Source: Nelumbo lutea
Lineage: Eukaryota > Streptophyta > Magnoliopsida > Proteales > Nelumbonaceae
Direction: 5' to 3'
NCBI GenBank assembly: GCA_022828595.1
Contig: JAKGHH010000008.1
Coordinates: 3,780,728 to 3,844,727 of the forward strand
Length of the DNA: 64,000 nucleotides
This document shows positions 59,501-64,000 of this stretch, piece by piece. Made by a program: the position numbers and the translations under genes. The notes below the pieces were generated by a model. The model did no database searches and was not told the DNA's origin. It saw nothing but the letters and a program-made list of their open reading frames with translations. Numbering within the stretch: position 1 is the stretch's first letter; every line of letters begins with the position of its first letter.

Positions 59501-60893
59501 GAAATATCATCCAATCACACATTAGGATGGCCAATGCCTATAACTATTTTCTCTTGCTTCGATTTCATCAAAGTCGAGTTTTCTTGTTAGGACTGATAAT
59601 TTCTCTTGTGATTATGACTCATGAGATTATTTTCAATCTCTTAGATTCTTAAAAAGAGTAAATAATTATGGTGGTATAAAACACAAAAATCGTAAAACCA
59701 AGGCTTCATATTAAGGTTATGTTTGGTGTCGATGATGATTTCTCCTTGCTGATTATCCAGAAAGCGGTGATTTCTGGAATAGTGATTTTTGAAAAAACAT
59801 AAAAAAAATTGTTGCTTGTTATCATTTATGCCATGTAAGCTGATTTTTCAGAAATTGGCTTTGAGTCTGTTTGTTACTGATTTTCAAGGGCTGATTAATT
59901 TTGTATTAGAATTATTATTCAAAATCAGGAAATCAGAATCAGTTAAAAATCAGGAAATGAGTTAAAAATAGTTGGATGCCATGTCATCCTCAAAAAATTG
60001 GAATCAGTTAAAAAAAATCAGGAAATCACCAGAAAAAGTGATCCCTGAAAAGGGCTGATTTCAATAATCAATTTTTAGCTTATTTCCCAGAAATCGGCAT
60101 ATTCAGCCAACCAAACAAGATAAAAATCACCGATGGTGCTGATTTCTGGGAAATCATCATCTATGCCAAACATCAGTTAAAGCAAAAATAAATTATATTT
60201 TCATCTGACAGTAAGATGATCAATTATCATGGCACTAGATAGAGTGGAATGTTCAAAAAATGTGCATTTTTGTCTATTTGCATCTTTCTTGTTTTATCAG
60301 AATTGTTTTTGACATTAAAAAATCTTAATTTCATAATATTTTGACATGGTTCCTATATTTAGTAGCTAGCATTTCCACCAGAATGAGCAGTTATTTGTGA
60401 TCATTGAATTAAATTCAAGAGTATTTATGCAACAGAGGTTTGAACAGGATACTCGGCTGAAGCCATAAACTGTATATTAGTATTCTAATAGAGGATTGAA
60501 ACGCCCCTTTGAATGCTTACCTGTCATTTCTGGATTTTTGACCACTTGATTTGCAATGTAATTTGAGTTTTGATGCATGTGTTTCCATTTAGCTTTAGCC
60601 TTTTGCAACATACATTCCCCAACACTGACAATTCATTTTATATAGTGTATTTTGGCAAGGCTTAAGCCTCTAGGCAAGTGATGCTTCATTTGATGTTCGA
60701 TTCATGTTAATGAACATCTAGTCTTCATCAATGATGCTTGTCGATGCTAGTTTATCTGCTTTTGTTTTATTTTATCTGAAATTTGTTGGATGAGATGTTT
60801 TACTTATCTAGCTTGTGGTTGAACAATCTTGGAAATCCCTCTTCGGTGGTTTGTTCTGTACAGGAAATGCCATACAAAGGAAGGGATTTCTAA
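44392..60893 (+). CDS. CID4: Ataxin-2 family protein (CID3/CID4 type), complete
   Basis: Exons: 44392-44530, 44602-44763, 44962-45101, 45240-45430, 46015-46192, 46294-46530, 48213-48340, 48473-48533, 48652-48685, 52110-52462, 52568-52717, 57815-57910, 58042-58104, 60864-60893. All introns are GT-AG, phases match, and the total is 1962 nt (653 codons plus TAA). Domains: Sm-like ATX (about residues 63-147), LsmAD (about 212-285, KSTFDEELYTTKLERG), a Ser-rich low-complexity region (about 430-530), a PAM2 motif (about 536-555) and a Pro/Gln/Tyr-rich C terminus. By family knowledge PAM2 binds the MLLE domain of poly(A)-binding protein and the Sm parts act in RNA-granule biology, so a cytoplasmic post-transcriptional regulator is expected. 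CID3 versus CID4 identity is not settled. Confidence 0.9.
44602..44763 (+). CDS. Ataxin-2 gene coding exon 2 (Sm-ATX, first half)
   Basis: Encodes SPSRDRLIYLTTCLIGQHVE then VQVKNGSIFSGIFHATSAEK, the Sm1-like strands of the ATX domain. Donor is TTTG|gtacgc. Confidence 0.9.
44962..45101 (+). CDS. Ataxin-2 gene coding exon 3 (Sm-ATX, second half)
   Basis: Encodes GIILKMARLTKDGSFRGQRS and ends KTLIIPAKELVQVIAK, which closes the Sm fold. Flanked by catttgcag and AAG|gttcaa. Confidence 0.9.
45240..45430 (+). CDS. Ataxin-2 gene coding exon 4
   Basis: Encodes DVPLTGDGLANGLQRDIRQD and the acidic segment RWTPDEDDPQCPELENIFDG. Ends AATAG|gttgtt; the Arg codon is completed by the next exon. Confidence 0.9.
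46015..46192 (+). CDS. Ataxin-2 gene coding exon 5 (LsmAD core)
   Basis: Encodes SWDQFETNEALFGVKSTFDE, ELYTTKLERG and REASRIAREIEGDETHDLHL, the LsmAD signature. Acceptor ttaactag, donor GCAGAG|gtgatc. Confidence 0.92.
46294..46530 (+). CDS. Ataxin-2 gene coding exon 6
   Basis: Encodes ERGLHLHDDFDIDEETRFSS at the end of LsmAD, then an acidic and Ser-rich stretch ending SSSSSM. Acceptor attcaacag, donor CAATG|gtatct. Confidence 0.9.
46631..47600. mobile_element. MITE in intron 6, itself carrying a nested MITE
   Basis: Inverted ends TAGGGCTGCAAATGG (left) and TTTGCAGCTGCACTA (right) are flanked by GTACA at 46626-46630 and 47601-47605. Subterminal TTGAATTTGAATT blocks also mirror each other. 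The 970-bp length reflects a second inverted-repeat element inserted inside. Confidence 0.7.
47001..47483. mobile_element. Nested inverted-repeat element (AAAACCTCCC ends)
   Basis: The left end TAAAAACCTCCCATGAGG and the right end CCTCAGGAGAGGTTTTTATA are inverted copies. The left arm also holds two more AAAACCTCCC words, near 47034 and 47074. It lies wholly within the older MITE. Flanking TA could be a Stowaway-type duplication, but this is weak. Confidence 0.6.
48213..48340 (+). CDS. Ataxin-2 gene coding exon 7
   Basis: Encodes DEALSSQLNAGRDSCRSSSS and ends DGES plus AG of a split Arg. Acceptor taccatgcag, donor AGCAG|gtttct. A Ser-rich linker. Confidence 0.82.
48473..48533 (+). CDS. Ataxin-2 gene coding exon 8
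   Basis: 61 nt encoding MHENQLREQNGGKNCSKEFV after the split Arg. Acceptor atttcag, donor GTG|gtacga. Short but in phase on both sides. Confidence 0.78.
48652..48685 (+). CDS. Ataxin-2 gene coding exon 9 (34-nt microexon)
   Basis: Encodes GSDEVHISKLE plus one base. Strong sites: taatgcag acceptor and AAG|gtaagt donor. The phase fits only the 52110 start of the next exon. Confidence 0.75.
49040..49275 (+). mobile_element. L1 RNase H tail fragment, plus strand
   Basis: Translation gives VEIEGDSKLLIDWLQSG and, after frame changes, a decayed SANGLADTLAKQG-type end followed by a stop and short 3'UTR. Very degenerate. Confidence 0.6.
49313..49560 (-). mobile_element. L1 RNase H tail fragment, minus strand
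   Basis: The minus strand reads ASLVWIPRELNVIADSLAKS and GVHRDSLFSD then stop, the last piece of an L1 RNase H domain of a different subfamily from its plus-strand neighbour. The two lie tail to tail. Confidence 0.65.
50200..50705 (+). mobile_element. RTE-type LINE 3' end remnant
   Basis: Broken + frames give LYGASVRQLRN, then MRESRLRSFDHMHRRPSTAL and RRARGRPKRTWVEVIRNDLS, then ALNRIEWRFM and an end ATGATTATGATGATATG. GRPK.TW.EV...DL and the (GATGAT)-like tail are typical of plant RTE retrotransposon 3' ends. No TSD identified. Confidence 0.7.
50981..51215. mobile_element. Foldback MITE with arms of about 80 bp
   Basis: The segment GCCATTTCAAATGTGCCAAT ... TTTGTTTCAGGAAAGTTTCC at 50996-51060 recurs inverted at about 51115-51205, with roughly 85% similarity by eye. 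The loop is about 55 bp. Confidence 0.6.
52110..52462 (+). CDS. Ataxin-2 gene coding exon 10 (Ser-rich region, PAM2 start)
   Basis: Encodes NHVKMPCVDVQSSLNMKKAI, a long Ser/Thr/Gly-rich low-complexity run and the first half of PAM2, STLNPHAK. The acceptor gatgcacag at 52109 was chosen because it alone restores phase; the AG at 52101 would hit a stop. Donor GCTAAG|gtgatc. Confidence 0.82.
52568..52717 (+). CDS. Ataxin-2 gene coding exon 11 (PAM2)
   Basis: Encodes EFKLNPNAKSFIPSQTPLRP, the PAM2 core, then SDGSYYFPPPNATAIQHIHG. Acceptor gacttag, donor TTGGG|gtgagt. Confidence 0.9.
52718..54246 (+). other. Intron 11, first part
   Basis: Intron-like sequence. No repeat with clear ends and no coding potential recognised. 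Confidence 0.4.
54250..55007. mobile_element. PIF/Harbinger-like MITE, TSD TAA
   Basis: Ends GGTGGCGCTTGAT (left) and ATCAAATGGCACC (right) are inverted with three mismatches and flanked by TAA (54247-54249 and 55008-55010). Subterminal AAATCTGAAAA/TTTTCAGATCT blocks mirror each other. The centre is AT-rich except for a GGTGGCGGTGGCGG and GAGAGA segment (54635-54750). Confidence 0.7.
55184..55279 (-). mobile_element. Truncated Au-like SINE
   Basis: Matches the first copy (34836-34999) over GCACAAGGCTCCCACCAATG ... GGAGGCTGTTCC but lacks the region with the pol III boxes. It is cut at the right by an L1 tail. Confidence 0.65.
55285..55520 (+). mobile_element. L1 RNase H tail fragment, plus strand
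   Basis: TTNGMADTLVKQGVYRQQLF then WALL and stop, followed by a short 3'UTR. This is the last 40 codons of an L1 RNase H domain. Confidence 0.6.
55823..56480 (-). mobile_element. L1-like LINE 3' end (zf-RVT and RNase H), minus strand
   Basis: The T-rich tail at about 55823 marks its 3' end. 56433-56152 encodes the zf-RVT end, KSAFCLWYLWKNRNDMIFNN, then a decayed RNase H stretch (KIKFDASTKQN) toward 55870. The subfamily differs from the other L1s here. Confidence 0.65.
56540..57250 (-). mobile_element. Ty3/gypsy chromovirus 3' end with chromodomain
   Basis: Minus-strand translation: RIHPVFHVSHLKKAIGNH (integrase C-terminal GPY/F-proximal motif) at 57210-57150, a linker, then a chromodomain EVLIHWQDLPDFED-stop-WEPFDLL and a basic tail KGKGHMAAKGKK before TAA at about 56840. 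One TGA interrupts the chromodomain. A purine tract (GTGGGGGAAT) follows, so 56540-56830 probably holds 3'UTR and part of an LTR. Confidence 0.75.
57251..57814 (+). other. End of intron 11
   Basis: No element or coding signal recognised. Ends in the acceptor atgtttgcag. Confidence 0.4.
57815..57910 (+). CDS. Ataxin-2 gene coding exon 12
   Basis: Encodes IPPSYGHQPVIYNPQAAPIQ then SPQAYIHPSAPL, part of the Pro/Gln/Tyr-rich C terminus. 96 nt, phase 0 on both sides; donor CTG|gtatgg. Confidence 0.88.
58042..58104 (+). CDS. Ataxin-2 gene coding exon 13
   Basis: Encodes YGQQMILGHPRQVLYMPSYP plus P; 63 nt, phase 0. Acceptor ttttggcag, donor CCCCCT|gtaaga. Confidence 0.88.
58243..58493. mobile_element. 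MITE with internal 75-bp tandem duplication
   Basis: Ends TCAATGGAATTTGCACCAAT and ATTGGTGCAAATTCCATTGG are inverted copies. Inside, a unit beginning GCCTCGCCTAGGTCCTAGGC occurs at 58328 and again at 58403. No target duplication was found. Confidence 0.65.
58494..59713 (+). other. Intron 13, AT-rich stretch
   Basis: No gene or bounded repeat seen. Long T-rich and TTTTGCATTTTT runs near 58900-58960. Confidence 0.4.
59714..60176. mobile_element. Tourist-like MITE, TSD TTA
   Basis: The left end AGGTTATGTTTGGTGTCGAT and right end ATCTATGCCAAACATCAG are inverted. TTA flanks both sides (59711-59713 and 60177-60179), as in PIF/Harbinger elements. The interior is full of CTGATTT/AAATCAG words that can pair. 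Confidence 0.65.
60864..60893 (+). CDS. Ataxin-2 gene terminal exon (30 nt)
   Basis: Acceptor tctgtacag, then nine codons EMPYKGRDF and TAA. The peptide is the C-terminal tail expected after MPSYPP in this family, and phase 0 agrees with exon 13. Easily missed because of its length and its distance (2.76 kb) from exon 13. Confidence 0.85.
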   Translation, partial: EMPYKGRDF

Positions 60894-61389
60894 CCCCCCA
60901 GCTAGCCAAACCCAGTGGCTGTAAGGTGCTTGTAAATGACCCTTCTCAGAGATGATTTGTCGATTTTTAGAGGAGAAATCCAGTGCTCGGTTGAAGATCA
61001 ATAATTCTGCGTCACCGTTTGGAGCCATCGGAACATTAGTTGCTTTGTCTACCAGTTTCCTTTTGTATTTGTAAAATTTGGAAGCTCTATACCGGTCTTC
61101 CCTACTCTGACATAATGCTTGTTTGCTCTCAGATGCAACTTCACACTTTTTTGATTTACCTCCTGATGAAAGTAATCTGGAAGTAACCCAGGAGCAACAA
61201 AAGATGCACCAGTCTTATGGCAAAAATTTATGCCGAGTGATTGGGTGTGTACATGATGCTTTAAGTGACGTGTCCATGATTTAGGACGAAACTGTTTCTT
61301 GTGGATTGCGAATATTGTTAATCTGGAGGTTGGGTTGGGAAATTGTTACGCAAACACAACAGCGGCAGCCCTTCCTCAAATCCCTAAAC
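60894..61389 (+). other. 3'UTR and downstream flank of the ataxin-2 gene
   Basis: Follows the TAA directly. The end of the transcript cannot be placed; a MITE starts at 61390. Confidence 0.45.
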
Positions 61390-61822
61390 TAGGAATGGCA
61401 ACAAGACGGGACAGGGAGGGGAGCCATATCCTGACCCTGTGAAAATCCACATCCCTGTTCCCGACCACGTCACCCCCAATTGGGATAAGGTTATTTCCAT
61501 TTCCTGTGAGTTTTTATAATGTTAATCATTTTGTTTTTATTTTTCTTTTATTTAAAGAATAAAAATAAAATAATTAAAATTTACAATTCACTTAAACATA
61601 TTTTTAAAAATATTAATATATGGACATATGCATACATATATACATATATATTTAGTAGGATCGGGGTCCATAGGATGGGGAGTGCTCTTTCCGTTCTTAC
61701 CCTGTCTCCGCCCCCTATTCTCCCTTCCCCCAGGTGGGGGGAAATTATCCCCATCTCCGTCCCATTTGGAGCGAATTATCACCCATGGGAATTGGGAAAA
61801 TGGGAAAAAGTTGGCATCCCTA
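61390..61822. mobile_element. MITE, TAGGAATGGCAA family, copy 2
   Basis: Ends TAGGAATGGCAAC and GTTGGCATCCCTA are inverted. Flanks CCCTAAAC (61382-61389) and CCTTAAAT (61823-61830) form an 8-bp duplication with two transitions. The ends match copy 1 (24919-25256); the AT-rich centre differs. Confidence 0.75.
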
Positions 61823-62858
61823 CCTTAAATCTCTTTAACCCGGGTTAAGTTATGATTTGATCTGTACCTCAACAATGAAGAGACTTTTACCAGAATGTTA
61901 GCTGGGACCTTCTCTCATTTTGTTTTGTTGTCTCGTTGCAAGTTATGTTTGTCAAATTAAACTAGGGTCGCAAATGATATCCATTTGTTCAAATTTGAAT
62001 TTATTCGATGAACTGATGAAGGTGATTTGATATTTGGCATTTAGTTTTATGCTATATCTAACATAAAATATAGACTTCCACACTCTCTCGGATTCAAAAA
62101 TCCGGAGACATGGACGGTATAATGGGTAAGTTAATAGAGAACAGAATTACTGAATTACTGAATTACTGAAATACCATCCCCCAAACAGCAATACAGGGTT
62201 GTGTACTGCAGTAAAATTTCATTTGACCTACAATAAATGCACGAGATTGCAAATGAGAAGAATACAAATTATGGTCGGGTTTCACTTTATGCTGCTTTAG
62301 GCTTTATTTCACTCGAAAAGCCAACACTTGCACTCAAAATCATTTGGATTCTCATACAAAATTGCACTGCAAACAAGCCGGGCCTGTTGCCCAGAGAGAA
62401 AATTCCAGTACTCTCACTCCCATTAAGAAGGTAGCAGCCAGCGGCATATATCTTAAAGGCTAGAATCCTAGAACGGCTACCATTTTGATTTAAGGGGTGC
62501 AGTCTACTTATCCCTTGATTTTTAAGTGGTGCTAGGTCGGTCGAGACTCGAGAGAAGATCATGATTTGGGTTCTATTGGCGTTCATTGCATTTTTCGGGG
62601 GTTACGTAATTGTTAACAAACCCTACTTTCACAAAATGTCTGAATAACGCCTTTTTTTCTTTGCGTTCCATTGGTATTGGGGAACAAAAATTCCTCATCG
62701 AGTTATCATCATCATCATCTTGTTTGGTGAGCTCTGCAACAAGAAAAAGTGAAGGCAACTCAATTATCGATTATCCACTACCACCGCTCTAGCCTAAAGT
62801 CTTTTTTAACGAGTGCGCCTCTTGTTGTCCAGTGCAACAGCCAACAGAGCAGAGCTGT
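61823..62858 (+). other. Intergenic sequence upstream of the extensin-like locus
   Basis: No gene seen. A small ATTACTGA tandem repeat lies at about 62146-62168. The final part leads into the TATA box. Confidence 0.4.
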
Positions 62859-62860
62859 TA

Positions 62861-62870
62861 TATATATAAA
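62861..62870 (+). promoter_or_regulatory. TATA box of the extensin-like locus
   Basis: TATATATAAA lies about 40 bp upstream of the first codon of the proline-rich frame, the normal position for a plant pol II core promoter with a short leader. Confidence 0.6.
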
Positions 62871-62910
62871 GCACCAGTGAGCCCAATCTCCTCCAAAGTC
62901 GATCAGAGTC

Positions 62911-63326
62911 GTGGGTCTGTTGTACTCTCTTCTCTTTTACCTCTCTTTCATCTTTCTCTTCCTCTGCTCTTGTTTTCAGGCCAAGGGAACTACCTTTATT
63001 GACAACTCTCTCCCGTGGTTCACATACAAATCTCCCCCTCCTCCCCCATATTATACGTATAAATCTCCGCCACCAACACCCATACACAACTACATGTCAC
63101 CACCACCTCCTCATCACGTCTGCAACAATATCTCATCACCACCTCCGCCTCCGCCTGTGCATAAGTCTAAATCTCCTCACCCACCGTCAAAGCACCCCCC
63201 ACAAACACAAATGGGCTCCTTAGTCCTTACCCGTATGTCACCTGCAAGTCGCCCCCACCGCCGCCGTTGCTGCATCATCCTTCCCCAGACTATCACTACA
63301 GTTCTCCGCCTCCTCCAATGCCATAA
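62911..63326 (+). pseudogene. Extensin-like hydroxyproline-rich protein, probably broken
   Basis: The frame starts GTG-GGT and encodes a signal-peptide-like stretch (LLYSLLFYLSFIFLFLCSCF), then YKSPPPPP and KSPPP repeats with Tyr, as in cell-wall extensins that are hydroxylated, glycosylated and cross-linked. No ATG precedes it in frame, so ATG may have changed to GTG. At a C6 run (63195-63200) one base is missing. In the shifted frame the pattern continues SPYPYVTCKSPPPPP ... HYSSPPPPMP and stops at TAA 63324-63326. Two defects suggest a pseudogene, though either could be a sequencing error. Confidence 0.7.
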
Positions 63327-64000
63327 TAACGACTGGAATACAGAACAAGGAGCAAACTACATGGACGGGAGGCAGATTGAATGGGAGGGAATGTTTATTT
63401 ATTAGATTGTGGAATACCTAAATATAATTTCTGATCAGACATTAATCTCGTCTCAGCAAGATCTAAACTTTGTATTAGTTATGACGATTAAAATTCTACG
63501 CGTCCTATGCTATCTATCTCTGATTACCATAAAGATGATTTATTTATTTATTCTTTCTTGGTAGAAAACAGATGCCATTGAACCAAAGGATCAGAGCAGA
63601 ACAAACCACACCCAACTACACCAACCAACACCACAAGAACCAGAACAAACAGAACACAAACCCCTACACGCTGTCATCTTCTAAACAGCAAACCAACCAA
63701 AATGGAGGATCAGATAAGATCTCAGCAGTCCCCAAGAAACCTTTCGTGAGCCACCACCATGTATTCCAGGTCTTTGAACAGAGAAGAACTTCACCTCAAC
63801 TCCAATGACCAAGCACAAGTGCTGAAGATATCTTTCACTGGGAAACTCGGTCAGGTTCTTCCCTCCAGATATGCAGAGTTCGTTAATTTACACGACTTTG
63901 AAATGCATTCAAATTTTAATAATATCTGGTCGAACAGTCAAAATGACAAACGCATTATTCAAAGTTCGGACGTTTATTGGTGTTTGTGGATTTCTTGCCG
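63327..64000. other. Right-end sequence without recognised genes
   Basis: A-rich, with a CAACCAACACCACAAGAACC-type low-complexity stretch at about 63600-63700. The last 250 bases look weakly coding on neither strand. Nothing that I can name. Confidence 0.35.

Noticed and set aside
62573..63087. Minus-strand ORFs of 61 and 93 codons around the extensin-like locus
   Set aside because: Antisense to the proline-rich frame or in intergenic sequence, without recognisable domains.
1..64000. tRNA or rRNA genes
   Set aside because: Only SINE-derived pol III boxes were seen; no cloverleaf or rRNA core was recognised.

Overview
This is nuclear DNA from a flowering plant, most likely a eudicot with long introns; a basal eudicot would fit, but this is not proven. 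It carries spliced plant genes, LTR retrotransposons primed by initiator tRNA-Met, RNase H-bearing plant L1 LINEs, Au-type SINE-like copies, Helitrons and MITEs. There is no sign of prokaryotic or organellar DNA.

Two interrupted genes run on the + strand. (1) The last two coding exons of a phospholipid:diacylglycerol acyltransferase (PDAT1-like) lie at 13003-13280 and 21670-22153. They are separated by an 8.4-kb intron, and everything from 1 to 13002 would be the preceding intron if the gene is intact. (2) A complete ataxin-2 family gene (CID3/CID4 type: Sm-ATX, LsmAD and PAM2) has 14 coding exons from 44392 to 60893. All splice phases close and give 653 codons plus stop. A putative 5'UTR exon at about 33140-33400 implies an 11-kb leader intron. 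A third locus, an extensin-like proline-rich reading frame (62911-63326), follows a good TATA box but has GTG where ATG is expected and a one-base frameshift.

The rest is layered mobile DNA. 1-4594: degenerate Ty1/copia element on the minus strand, entering from the left. 4600-9680: minus-strand L1 carrying a nested L1 3' end, a MITE and an internal RT deletion. 9690-12050: plus-strand L1 split by a minus-strand L1 tail. 13425-20630: minus-strand L1 split by a nearly complete copia element (14815-20255, TSD GCATC) and a hAT-like element. 23.9-28.0 kb: AT-rich diverged tandem repeats and MITEs. 28.0-32.07 kb: Helitron termini in head-to-tail arrangement, with a deleted Tat-like Ty3/gypsy element that has an antisense ORF nested inside. 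36.6-43.6 kb: three L1 insertions. Introns of the ataxin-2 gene hold RTE and L1 remnants, a chromovirus chromodomain end and several MITEs with recognisable target-site duplications.

The most interesting structure is the Helitron-on-Helitron junction at 28334/28335. One Helitron appears to have inserted exactly at the 5' TC of another member of its family, so that the same 33-bp terminus occurs at 28302-28334 and 32039-32071. All calls come from reading the sequence and its translations; no database search was run.
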